Source: CALINB01 sp938045325 | Lineage (GTDB): Bacteria > Pseudomonadota > Alphaproteobacteria > Rhodospirillales > CALINB01 | Assembly: GCA_038114465.1 (NCBI GenBank) | Contig: JAYNQW010000003.1 | Coordinates: forward strand, 124,001 to 188,000 | DNA length: 64,000 bases | Reading direction: 5' to 3' | Shown here: piece after piece, positions 17,710-26,069 of the stretch | How the letters are laid out: each line of letters starts with the position of its first letter | How positions within the stretch are numbered: position 1 is the stretch's first letter | Notes under the pieces: model-generated | The model's database searches: none | The model's input: the letters and a program-made list of their open reading frames with translations, nothing else | Told to the model about the DNA's origin: nothing | Made by a program: the position numbers and the translations under genes

Positions 17710-18171
17710 ATGACAACGATCAAAATAACCGAGGTCAGGGCCTCTTCTTTCTACAAATCTGAGGCCTTTGGGCCGGCGAATCTAATCGACGGTGATAAGG
17801 AATTCGGCGGCTGGATCACCGATGTCAACGCCTGGCAAAATGCCTGGATTGAATTTCGATTCGCAGCGCCGGCTTCCCTATCCGAAGTGGAAATCTGTAA
17901 TGGCTTTATTGAAGAGGAGATCGCAAAGACACGTGACGACTATTTTTTCCACAAACGCGCCAAGGATATTGTTATCGGTTTCGGCGAAGCCGATCCGAAC
18001 GGTGTTCAAATCACGCTAAAGGATTCAAAAGAACCGCAAATCATACCTCTCAATCTTTCAACGCCTGCCGATAGGGCGCGCATCACTTTTATGAGTGTTT
18101 ACGACGCTTCACCGGGCGATTCCATCACGCCGTACGATGTCATGGGACTTCGCCACATTGCGTGGCGGTAA
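17710..18171 (+). CDS. Discoidin/F5-8 type C-like carbohydrate-binding protein
   Basis: This 153-residue single-domain protein looks like a galactose-binding-like jelly roll. It has an early ASSFYKSEAFGPANLIDGD, an aromatic strand WQNAWIEFRF and a strand entering with SEVEICNGF. These are features of F5/8 type C and NADase-associated glycan-binding domains. No signal peptide is seen, so it may act in the cytoplasm on nascent glycans or partner proteins. GAGGG sits six bases before the ATG. It faces the acyl-CoA synthetase-like gene with two bases between the stops. Confidence 0.55.
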   Translation: MTTIKITEVRASSFYKSEAFGPANLIDGDKEFGGWITDVNAWQNAWIEFRFAAPASLSEVEICNGFIEEEIAKTRDDYFFHKRAKDIVIGFGEADPNGVQITLKDSKEPQIIPLNLSTPADRARITFMSVYDASPGDSITPYDVMGLRHIAWR

Positions 18172-18173
18172 AA

Positions 18174-19658
18174 TTACCCACGCTTGAGAAACTGTTCGTA
18201 AGCCGCAACAGCCGATAAACCGGCGGCAGCATTATAGGTTTCATCGAAAACGGCCATACCGTTTTTTAACCCCATCGCCCGGTGTTTTCGTTTTTTCGTA
18301 TCAATTTCATCGGTACCATCTGAACGCAACACCAGCGAGAAATGAGCCGAACCTTGATAGCCGGCCAAGCCTCGCTCAGCAGCATCTATTATTTTTGCGA
18401 CATCATCGACACCCTGCGCCTGGGTCAAAATCACCGGCATATTCACATGCAACACAAAAGCATCCAGCGCTTCATGCGCCAGTGTGATCCTGACAATATC
18501 TTCTACGGCTTGTGCGTTATCCTTGGTCAGGGCCGCGCGGGATACATCAATTGGGTTTGTCGTGCCTGCGCCCGCCGCCAATTCAAGAGCCTTGAGCGCC
18601 TCGCGGGTTTCGGCACTTAAGGCAGGCACGCGCAATCCGCGGCGCGAAAAGGCATCGACGCCCAATACGCTCGCCCCACCGCCATTGCCAAGCATGACAA
18701 TATTTTCCGTGACACGGGCTTTGTTCGGCTCGAACATCTGAAAAGCAAGCAGCATGTTGAGAAACTCATCCAACGTTTGCGCTAGAACCATCCCGGTCTG
18801 CCGGCATAATGCGACCCACGCAGCATTATCGCCGGCCAAAGTCCCGGTGTGAGAGCCGACCGCCCGACTGCCGTCCTGGGTTTGCCCGCCCTTGAGCAAG
18901 ACCATCGGCTTTTTACCCCGAGCGCGTTTCAGAGTTTCAAAAAACCGGCGTCCGTTTTCAATCGATTCTAAATAAAAGCCAATGACTTTGGTTTTCGGAT
19001 CGGCAAGGTGGTACTGGAGTAAGTCACTGGGGCCGATATCGGCACTATTGCCGAGTGCCATGATACTGCGAAAGCGAATGCCTTGCGCGCCACCCCGGCG
19101 CAACATATCGACACTCATGCCCCCGCTTTGTGAAATAATGGCAACGTTGCCCAGCTCTTCCGAAGCCCCATGGGCGAGCGTGATACGGCCCTCCGGGGAA
19201 TAACCACCGTTGCAATTTGGCCCGAGCAAGCGAACGCCGGCACCATGCGCCGCCGACAACAATTCATTTTGAAGACTTTCGCCCCCTTCGATTTCGGCAA
19301 AACCACTTGACGTGATATGGGCGAATTTCAGATTGCCCTTGGCCGCAGCCATCGCGCCGGGTACGGCCTTCGCGGGGATTGCGACATAGGCATAATCCAC
19401 CGGTTCGGGTATATCGCCGACGGACCGGTAGGCCTTCATCCCCTCCACTTCATCCGCGCTCACATGAACCGGATAAATTTTGCCGGCATAACCAAAGGCG
19501 CGAAGTTTATCGATAAACAGGTTGGCCCGGTTGCTGCCCGAGGCCGACGCACCGATCACGGCAACGGTACGCGGTTTCATGAGCGGCTCGAAATAAGCGC
19601 ACAAGTCGCTTTCGCTCATGTCTTCGATATCAGTGATGGTGTTGATAGCCACCGGCAA
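18174..19658 (-). CDS. CoA-binding/NDP-forming acyl-CoA synthetase alpha-type protein
   Basis: This 494-residue protein matches the alpha part of ADP-forming acetyl-CoA synthetase and succinyl-CoA synthetase. It has a CoA-binding Rossmann domain (RTVAVIGASASGSNRANLF), the ligase segment LGPNCNGGYSP, IISQSGGMSVDM, and the phosphohistidine loop GSHTGTLAGD. The ATP-grasp beta part is absent, so it needs a separate partner or has another acyl-CoA role. The TTG at 19658 is preceded by GGAG; an ATG at 19619 is an alternative. It is an apparent metabolic gene set between two glycan modules. Confidence 0.8.
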   Translation of the reverse strand: MPVAINTITDIEDMSESDLCAYFEPLMKPRTVAVIGASASGSNRANLFIDKLRAFGYAGKIYPVHVSADEVEGMKAYRSVGDIPEPVDYAYVAIPAKAVPGAMAAAKGNLKFAHITSSGFAEIEGGESLQNELLSAAHGAGVRLLGPNCNGGYSPEGRITLAHGASEELGNVAIISQSGGMSVDMLRRGGAQGIRFRSIMALGNSADIGPSDLLQYHLADPKTKVIGFYLESIENGRRFFETLKRARGKKPMVLLKGGQTQDGSRAVGSHTGTLAGDNAAWVALCRQTGMVLAQTLDEFLNMLLAFQMFEPNKARVTENIVMLGNGGGASVLGVDAFSRRGLRVPALSAETREALKALELAAGAGTTNPIDVSRAALTKDNAQAVEDIVRITLAHEALDAFVLHVNMPVILTQAQGVDDVAKIIDAAERGLAGYQGSAHFSLVLRSDGTDEIDTKKRKHRAMGLKNGMAVFDETYNAAAGLSAVAAYEQFLKRG

Positions 19659-19778
19659 TAGGGCTCCGTCGTGAAAATGCGTAACGAACCGTTTTAACCG
19701 GGACCCATCATTGACGAAAGACGGCGGCTACGGCGTCGCGACATATTAACCAAGTTTTACGGGATGAAAAGAGAGGAC

Positions 19779-21062
19779 TTAAGACGTGACTTTGTTCTTT
19801 GCCGGGAAATCGTCAACATAGCCGCGATGCATGAGGATATATTCTTCTTCGTTTGCAGCCGGGTCTTTTGACGGCGTAACCTGGAATTCACAAGACTCTT
19901 TAACATCAAGCGCAACATTATCGGCATTTTCAGGCATCGGTGCATCGAGCACGGAATGAAGTAACGTCCAGTCACCACTCGCCTCGTCTTTTTGCCAAAC
20001 GCGGGGATCGCGAAAGCGGTCGACCATGTCCATGAGCGTATCTTCACTCATATCCATCCATTTGAGAAACTCGCCAATGTCTTTCGGGGCGGCATTTTGA
20101 TATTGGCGCACCATATTCAGTGCCTGGTCACGCGTAAGACGTTTGAGGCGAAGTTCCCGGCAGGCATGATCCGTCACCTTGCCATACCCCCATTTGCAAA
20201 ACTTAATCAGGTCGTGCAGACCGGAGTAGTGAATACAGTCGACATCGTTGTAGGTATCAAAGGTGCGTTGCTGGGCCGCAGACTCGTACTCATACGTCTC
20301 GATCATGCGTTCGTGCTGAGCCTTGCTGTCCCAACGGATGAAATTATTAAGGTAAATCCCTCGCACGCCGACCGATTCGATATCCTTATCGTGCGGATAG
20401 AAAAATGTGCGCAACTCCCGTTCCGGCAAGCCACCCGCTTCGTCAATCAAATCTTCGGCTTCAAGGCTCATCAAATCATGGTCTTTTCGGTAACGCCGAC
20501 TCATCTCAACTTCGTCTTCGTGCGAGAACATGCCGACCTGATCTACCCCTTGGTGCGCCCCCCAAATGATCAGCGGAATTTTATAGCGGACCGCGACCTG
20601 CACCGGCAGCACGGTCTGACCAGCGAGACAATGCCAATACATGCTGCCGCGCAATTCCAACGTTCGCTGTGTGATACGCTTAAGCAAAGCGGGGTCGAGA
20701 ATTTTTGAATAAATATCCCGGTCGAAAATGGTGCGTAGGTAATTCAAATTCCGATGGCCGCGCCGGGTGTTGTAATGCTTGTTGTAATGCACCAAAAGCG
20801 GATTGAGCCCGAATTCCTTTTGCACCGTATGAACGATAAAATAGGAATCGCGCGCGCCGATTACCGGAATGACGCAATCGTAATTCGCGCCGGTGCGGTG
20901 ACGGTAACGCTCCAGCATTTTTTTGAGCTTGGCGCGCCGCGGCTTCCAATTGAACGTATCTTTTTCTTCGTGCACACGGCAGCCGCTGCACACACCCTCG
21001 TCGTCGAACGTAATGCCGAGGGGATGGTTTTCTGGATAAAGGCAGCGTGCGCAGTATCTCAA
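19779..21062 (-). CDS. N-acetyl sugar amidotransferase-like protein with altered PP-loop
   Basis: This 427-residue protein belongs to the PseA/WbpG/LegN amidotransferase family, which amidinates N-acetyl sugars using ammonia from a HisH/HisF pair. Two N-terminal CxxC pairs (YCARCLYP and CSGCRVHEE) look like a zinc site. In this copy the ATP-pyrophosphatase loop, normally SGGKDS, reads VIGARDSY near residue 67, so two glycines and the lysine are lost while Asp-Ser remains. The partner at 22610 keeps the canonical loop. It may be an inactive or structural subunit, or use altered chemistry. The TTG start overlaps the HisF-like stop (TTGA) and has GGAAGAAG upstream. The family is firm, activity doubtful. 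Confidence 0.75.
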   Translation of the reverse strand: MRYCARCLYPENHPLGITFDDEGVCSGCRVHEEKDTFNWKPRRAKLKKMLERYRHRTGANYDCVIPVIGARDSYFIVHTVQKEFGLNPLLVHYNKHYNTRRGHRNLNYLRTIFDRDIYSKILDPALLKRITQRTLELRGSMYWHCLAGQTVLPVQVAVRYKIPLIIWGAHQGVDQVGMFSHEDEVEMSRRYRKDHDLMSLEAEDLIDEAGGLPERELRTFFYPHDKDIESVGVRGIYLNNFIRWDSKAQHERMIETYEYESAAQQRTFDTYNDVDCIHYSGLHDLIKFCKWGYGKVTDHACRELRLKRLTRDQALNMVRQYQNAAPKDIGEFLKWMDMSEDTLMDMVDRFRDPRVWQKDEASGDWTLLHSVLDAPMPENADNVALDVKESCEFQVTPSKDPAANEEEYILMHRGYVDDFPAKNKVTS

Positions 21063-21931
21063 ATGACTTCTTCCGGATAGTGTTGAAACACGAGCTTGGC
21101 GAGATCTTTTTCAGATGGCTTCGCGACCCGCCCGCTTTCTTCGAATTGATGACCTTGGTAATCGGCGTATGTATCACAGCGCATCCCGATACCGTTTTGT
21201 GCGAGATACGCCTTCGCCGTCAGCACACTGTGCTCGGTAAAACTAAAAAAGTTTGCCGCCGCGACAGCCGTGACACCATCGACTTTCGCACCTTCGACGA
21301 AGTGCTTCGGATGACCGACCCCGCCGCAAACGATCACTGGTATCATAACTGCTTTCGTGACCTGCTTGATGAGCTTCAAATCATAACCTTGCTTGCTGCC
21401 GTCGCGGTGAATGGCATTAATGAGAATTTCTCCGGCACCGTGATCCTCAAGCCGTTTGGCTACAATATCCGGCGCTTCGCCCGTCGCTTTTGAGCCTGCA
21501 TGCGTAAAAACTTCATAACCGCCGCTGCCGTCTTCCTTGGCGTCGATCGATGCGACGATGCATTGAGCGCCGAATCGCTCGGCCGATGTTTCGATAACCT
21601 TGGGATCCTCAATGGCCGCCGTGTTGATTGCGACTTTATCAGCCCCGGAAAAAACGGCATCACGGACATCATCGACACTTTTTACCCCACCGGCGGCCGT
21701 AAGCGGGATCAAACATTCTGCGGCCACGCTGCGGATAAAGAATATGGAAGGCGTTTCACCGTTGCGGGGCTTTGAGATGTCCTGCAACAGGATTTCATCG
21801 ACGCCCCACCGGTTTAAATTTTCCGCCAGGATGGCCGGGCTGCCGATGGGCAGAAAGCGGTTGAAACCTATACTTTGCACAGCAATGCCGTCTTTGACGA
21901 CGATACAAGCGATAAGACGGGTCCGTAACAT
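21059..21931 (-). CDS. hisF: HisF-like ammonia-channelling subunit of sugar acetamidino modification
   Basis: This 290-residue TIM barrel is homologous to HisF. In histidine synthesis the catalytic pair is Asp11 and Asp130. Here the first motif reads LIACIVVKDG, so the Asp11 position is Val, while SIDAKED keeps the second aspartate and the phosphate loops (AAGGVKS, GGVGH) are present. Loss of Asp11 fits the HisF2/AglZ group that only receives glutaminase ammonia for N-acetyl sugar amidotransferases. It lies ten bases after the HisH-like gene and overlaps the second amidotransferase. It is unlikely to be the histidine pathway enzyme. Confidence 0.83.
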   Translation of the reverse strand: MLRTRLIACIVVKDGIAVQSIGFNRFLPIGSPAILAENLNRWGVDEILLQDISKPRNGETPSIFFIRSVAAECLIPLTAAGGVKSVDDVRDAVFSGADKVAINTAAIEDPKVIETSAERFGAQCIVASIDAKEDGSGGYEVFTHAGSKATGEAPDIVAKRLEDHGAGEILINAIHRDGSKQGYDLKLIKQVTKAVMIPVIVCGGVGHPKHFVEGAKVDGVTAVAAANFFSFTEHSVLTAKAYLAQNGIGMRCDTYADYQGHQFEESGRVAKPSEKDLAKLVFQHYPEEVI

Positions 21932-21940
21932 GTTCGCTCC

Positions 21941-22570
21941 TTACGCCCAACTCTCGGCAAAGTTCAGAAAATTCCGAAGCAAGCGGAGGCCGTTGTTTTG
22001 GCTTTTCTCCGGATGGAACTGCGTTGCCATGATGTTTTCATGCTGTATGGCGGACACGATCTTAGAACCATAGGTTACCGTTGCCGCGACAATTGAGTCA
22101 TCACACGTTAAGGCGAAGCTATGATCAAAATAAAACGTCGCCGTTTCATCAATGTTTTTGAACATTATTGATTCTGAATCTCTCTCCAAATCGTTCCAGC
22201 CGACATGGGGAATGCGGACATTAGGCGCTTCAGGTATCCGTTCGACCTTCCCTTTGACCCAACCCAAACCTTCATGCAGGCCACCCTCAGTCGATTGCTC
22301 GGCAAACATCTGCATGCCCAAACAAATACCGAATATGGGAATGCCGTCTTTCAACACGCGATCATTCAAGAGCTCGATCAGACGAAGGTTGTTCAGCCGC
22401 TTCATGGCTTCACCGAAGGCCCCGACACCGGGAATAATCAATGAACCGGATTTTTCGATATCGGCCCGCCGGAACGTCACGATGGGATTGTATCCCAAGC
22501 GCCCAACGGCGTTGGCTACCGATTGCAGGTTGCCCATGCCGTAATCAAGGATGCAGATATCCCGGCTCAT
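21941..22570 (-). CDS. hisH: HisH-like glutamine amidotransferase subunit
   Basis: This class I glutaminase of about 209 residues releases ammonia from glutamine. The nucleophile is the Cys in FGICLGMQM, and the His-Glu of the triad are in THFHPEKSQ-like FHPEKS. The N-terminus ILDYGMGNLQSV is typical of HisH. I start it at the ATG 22570, directly before that motif, rather than the GTG seven codons upstream. The setting, between two sugar amidotransferases and beside a HisF lacking its catalytic Asp, shows that it serves glycan amidination rather than histidine synthesis. Confidence 0.85.
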   Translation of the reverse strand: MSRDICILDYGMGNLQSVANAVGRLGYNPIVTFRRADIEKSGSLIIPGVGAFGEAMKRLNNLRLIELLNDRVLKDGIPIFGICLGMQMFAEQSTEGGLHEGLGWVKGKVERIPEAPNVRIPHVGWNDLERDSESIMFKNIDETATFYFDHSFALTCDDSIVAATVTYGSKIVSAIQHENIMATQFHPEKSQNNGLRLLRNFLNFAESWA

Positions 22571-22609
22571 GAATGGTTCGATTATCCCCACAGCCGTTTC
22601 GATGGCCGG

Positions 22610-23740
22610 TTAAGAAATTTTATAGCGCAGCTCCCACTCGCCATGATTGTTCACCTGCCAAAGATCCGGGTCACGGTAGTCTTCGGCGATTTCCCAAAAT
22701 TCGTCTTCTGAAATACTGAGATACCGGCAAAGTGTTTTGATATAGCGATCGCTACACTTACCGTCATATTTGCGCACCAACTCGATGGCTTCGTCGCGTG
22801 TGTATTGGCCGACACGGATGCGTGAACTGACTTGCTGCGTGACTTTACCAAAACCGAACTTCAGGCATTTTAGAAACTGATTGATGTGCACGAACTCGTC
22901 ATCGAGCGCTTCGGCAACATTTAAGGCGCCTGTTTCCGCCGGATCGGCATCGATCCCCTCGCGTACCTGCAAGCCTTTATTGATAGCGAATTCCGTATTC
23001 ATAATTTCATTAAAGTCATGCATATAAAAACCGAGATAGACAATACGCAAATTCCCACGCTCGAAGTCTTCCTCGGATGGATAGTCGTACCAAAACAGGT
23101 TCTGGCGCTTGAAACCGGATTCGATCAGCGGGTTGATATCGGCACCCGCCAATGTATGGCTTTTGCGCTGCTGATTGCCATCACCGGACAGGGAGCCGTT
23201 CACGCCGCCGTATTGCAGCGCCGGGTTCTCACCTAAGAACATTAACGGAATACCCTGTGCAATCGCTTCGCGCGGCATTGCGGCATAAAGTGCTAATTCG
23301 GTAATCTTGAATAGGTTACAGTCTTTCGTGAAGCTGTGTTTCATCAGGGCCTTGGACGTCAGCGGCCCAGGGCCAACCATATGCACATCGAAACCATGGT
23401 TGATCAGATTGGCAAGGTTCGCCGCCCCCCGTTCGGTCTGTTGCTCGGGCGGATAGGCAACGGAAACCAGCAACGGGCGCATCTTCAACTCATCGCGGAC
23501 ATAAAAGGCCTGGCGGTGACTGTCCTTGCCACCGGAGACGCCGATAATGCAGTCATACGGCCCTTTGGCGTGCTCGCGGCCCCAATCACAGATTTCCTTT
23601 AATTCTTTTTGGCGTGATTCCCAATCGATTTCGCCGAATTTCTCGAAATACGTGCAGGGCAGACAAACACCCTCTTTTGTGAACTGGGCATCGGGCCGGG
23701 AACTCGGCTCACAGCATTTTTTACAATAAACAACCGGCAT
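22610..23740 (-). CDS. pseA: N-acetyl sugar amidotransferase (PseA/WbpG family)
   Basis: This 376-residue ATP-dependent amidotransferase converts an N-acetyl group on a nonulosonic acid (or its precursor) to an acetamidino group with ammonia from HisH/HisF. It keeps the PP-loop IGVSGGKDSHRQ near residue 65, and CxxC pairs YCKKCCEP and CLPCTYF as a probable zinc site. I chose the ATG at 23740, ahead of YCKKC with GAGGG upstream, over a longer reading that adds 33 unconvincing residues. It is first gene of the operon 23740 to 19779, transcribed away from the methyltransferase pair across a 210-base gap. Confidence 0.87.
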   Translation of the reverse strand: MPVVYCKKCCEPSSRPDAQFTKEGVCLPCTYFEKFGEIDWESRQKELKEICDWGREHAKGPYDCIIGVSGGKDSHRQAFYVRDELKMRPLLVSVAYPPEQQTERGAANLANLINHGFDVHMVGPGPLTSKALMKHSFTKDCNLFKITELALYAAMPREAIAQGIPLMFLGENPALQYGGVNGSLSGDGNQQRKSHTLAGADINPLIESGFKRQNLFWYDYPSEEDFERGNLRIVYLGFYMHDFNEIMNTEFAINKGLQVREGIDADPAETGALNVAEALDDEFVHINQFLKCLKFGFGKVTQQVSSRIRVGQYTRDEAIELVRKYDGKCSDRYIKTLCRYLSISEDEFWEIAEDYRDPDLWQVNNHGEWELRYKIS

Positions 23741-23950
23741 CGGCTGTCGGCCCTCGTTCGAAAATGATCCGATAAGGTGGATTATACACCGCGTGACAAC
23801 GGTTGTAGCGAGGGATTCCTTTCGTTTGCGTAAACACAACCCCGCCCCGGCGCGTGCAGAGCTGGAATCTTAAGGTTCTATCAATGATACCCGGATATCA
23901 CTGAAGCACTCTAACGGGCCCATCAGGGCCAAAATGGCACGAGGCACAAC

Positions 23951-24760
23951 ATGAGCGCCAAGCAAAAAGTTCCCGAATCCCCTGCCGCGGTGGAATTCAC
24001 GCCGGACGACATCAAGGCCATAAATGCCTACTTGCAGCAAAACCCTAATCAGCTCATCCAAATTCCCGGCATCCGTAGCACGCTTGCCAAAGAGCGGATT
24101 GATCGCCTCAAAACGGAAGACATCAAAACCTTCGATGGGGTAACAGCAGAAACCGTAGAAAATACACTTGAGCACAACCTCAAGTATCTCCATGAGGGCG
24201 CGGCCCTCGGCCGGCCGGATTTTCTGATCAACATCATCCGTAGCTTGAATGTGTTTATCTCCCGGCACGCCGAGATGAAAGTACTGACGGTCGGCCCGCG
24301 CACAGAGTCGGAAATTTTTGCCCTCGCCGCGGCCGGTTTTATCCCGCGCAACATTCGCGGTCTTGATTTGATTTCTTATTCCCCTTTCGTCGATATCGGC
24401 GACATGCACGATATGCCCTACGAGGACAATTCATTTGATGTCATTGTCTTAGGTTGGGTGCTCGGTTATAGCCAAGACATTCCCAAAGCCGTTTCCGAAG
24501 TCGCCCGCGTCGCAAAGCCCGGTGCTTTTGTCGCGATCGGCCATGAGAGCAACCCCTTCCCGCGTGAAATCTTCGAACAGGAACGGGGTTTCTCACTCGA
24601 AGGGACTGAATTTAAAGACACCGCCGACATTCTCAGTTATTTCGAAGACTACACGGAAACGGTTTTATTTCGCCAAGACGTACACCCGTCTCTCAAAGAG
24701 GTTATTTGCCATCTAATGGTTGTGCTGCAATTACACTCTGACGAGAAGGCAGCATCATGA
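23951..24760 (+). CDS. SAM-dependent methyltransferase, paralogue 2
   Basis: This 269-residue class I methyltransferase is collinear with the copies at 16650 and 24757. It has VLTVGPRTESEIFALAAAGF (motif I), GLDLISYSPFVDIGDMHDMPY and VIVLGWVLGYSQD. The N-terminal domain IKAINAYLQQNPNQLIQIPG with IDRL and NTLEHNL is also present. GAGG precedes the ATG. It is divergent from the amidotransferase operon, so the 210 bases between probably hold both promoters. Presumably it methylates a sugar of the same glycan. Confidence 0.78.
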   Translation: MSAKQKVPESPAAVEFTPDDIKAINAYLQQNPNQLIQIPGIRSTLAKERIDRLKTEDIKTFDGVTAETVENTLEHNLKYLHEGAALGRPDFLINIIRSLNVFISRHAEMKVLTVGPRTESEIFALAAAGFIPRNIRGLDLISYSPFVDIGDMHDMPYEDNSFDVIVLGWVLGYSQDIPKAVSEVARVAKPGAFVAIGHESNPFPREIFEQERGFSLEGTEFKDTADILSYFEDYTETVLFRQDVHPSLKEVICHLMVVLQLHSDEKAAS

Positions 24761-25524
24761 GCGGTAAAACATTCGAGTTTTCGACGGAAGACATCATCCT
24801 CGTTCAAAAATATATCGAGACCTACCCCAATCAGACATTACACATCCCCGGTTTGCGCGCCGCGCTAACGGCGGCCCGGATCGACCGATTGAAACCGGAA
24901 GACATTCAAACATTTTCTAAATCAGATGACAAAGATCTGATCGAAAATACCGTCGAACACAACCTTCAAGCCTTAAAGCAAGCGACGGCGCTGGCCCGGC
25001 CTGATATCCTTATTCGCCCGATCACCAGCACGAACCGGTTTCGCGTCGATGCGGCTAATATGAAAGTTCTAACCATCGGTCCGCGTACGGAAGCGGAAGT
25101 TTTTTCATTGATGGCAGCTGGTTTCGCGCCGCAAAATATCACCGGACTCGACTTGATTTCCTATTCGCCGTTTGTGGAACTTGGCGATATGCACGCCATG
25201 CCTTACGGCAATGACAGTTTCGATGTCATTATCCTGGGCTGGGTGTTGGGCTATAGCCAAAACGTTAAAAAGGCCGTCTCGGAAATCATCCGGGTTGCCA
25301 AACCCGGGGCCTATATCGCCATCGGCCATGAAAACGATCCGACACCGCGCGAGGTTCTCGATGAGCAACGGGGCTTTAGCCTTAAGGGTACGGATTTTTC
25401 GACCAGTGAAGAAATCCTAGAGCTTTTTGATGGCCATGTTGATGCCGTCACGTTCCGTGAAGACGTCCCGCCGGGCATGTCCGATCAGGTCTGTCATGTC
25501 ATGGCCGTTTTCAGACTCACATAG
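24757..25524 (+). CDS. SAM-dependent methyltransferase, paralogue 3
   Basis: This 255-residue third copy overlaps paralogue 2 by four bases (ATGA), so the pair is translationally coupled. It has VLTIGPRTEAEVFSLMAAGF, GLDLISYSPFVELGDMHAMPY and WVLGYSQNVKKAV. The closeness of copies 2 and 3 suggests a tandem duplication with separate specificity. The shared N-terminal region is conserved again. Confidence 0.78.
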   Translation: MSGKTFEFSTEDIILVQKYIETYPNQTLHIPGLRAALTAARIDRLKPEDIQTFSKSDDKDLIENTVEHNLQALKQATALARPDILIRPITSTNRFRVDAANMKVLTIGPRTEAEVFSLMAAGFAPQNITGLDLISYSPFVELGDMHAMPYGNDSFDVIILGWVLGYSQNVKKAVSEIIRVAKPGAYIAIGHENDPTPREVLDEQRGFSLKGTDFSTSEEILELFDGHVDAVTFREDVPPGMSDQVCHVMAVFRLT

Positions 25525-25526
25525 TC

Positions 25527-26069
25527 ATGCCGATGCCGATTGCCGCGATTGAAACCGAGCGGCTGACGCTCGAACCCTTTTCAGAAAATTTTTTAACCGA
25601 GCGCTACGTCGGCTGGCTGAACGACAAAGACGTCATGGCGCACAGCCGACATCGCCATCAAATTCATTCGCTGGACAGCTGCCGCGAATTTTTTGAAAGC
25701 TTACGAGCAGACAGCCATTACCTGTGGGCCATCGTTGCCAAAGATGAATTCGGCCACATCGGCAACATCGCTTCTTATAACGACGACAACGCGAATGCCG
25801 CCGACCTGACGATCCTCATCGGCGAGTCGGCCGTTTCGGAACAAGGCTATGGAACCGAAGCCTGGATTGGCGTGTGCAGATGGCTATTCGAAACCGCCGA
25901 TGTTCAGAAAATTACTGCCGGCACCGTTGCCGCGAATGCCGGCATGGTCGGCATTATGAAAAAAGCGGGCATGAAAACCGAACGTGTACGCGATTATCAA
26001 TTCAACGACGGCTTAATCGGCGACGCCATTAAGGCCGTTATCACCAAAGAAATGTGGAAACGAACATAA
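25527..26069 (+). CDS. GNAT family N-acetyltransferase
   Basis: This 180-residue acetyltransferase of RimJ/RimL type begins IETERLTLEPFSE. Its acetyl-CoA loop region is ILIGESAVSEQGYGTEAW, followed by late GTVAANAGMVGIMKKAGMK, the helix that binds CoA. It follows methyltransferase 3 by two bases. In this setting it may acetylate an amino sugar. It could supply the PseH activity, but the GNAT domain fused to the synthase at 27440 competes for that role. Confidence 0.75.
   Translation: MPMPIAAIETERLTLEPFSENFLTERYVGWLNDKDVMAHSRHRHQIHSLDSCREFFESLRADSHYLWAIVAKDEFGHIGNIASYNDDNANAADLTILIGESAVSEQGYGTEAWIGVCRWLFETADVQKITAGTVAANAGMVGIMKKAGMKTERVRDYQFNDGLIGDAIKAVITKEMWKRT

Noticed and set aside
17511..17762. 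A plus-strand frame of 83 residues between the methyltransferase and the discoidin-like gene
   Set aside because: It overlaps the start of the better-supported discoidin-like gene, lacks a ribosome site, and its composition looks like a shadow of the minus-strand small gene.
23870..24409. A 179-residue minus-strand frame opposite methyltransferase 2
   Set aside because: It lies across a gene whose motifs are clear; no family signature or ribosome site is visible in it.
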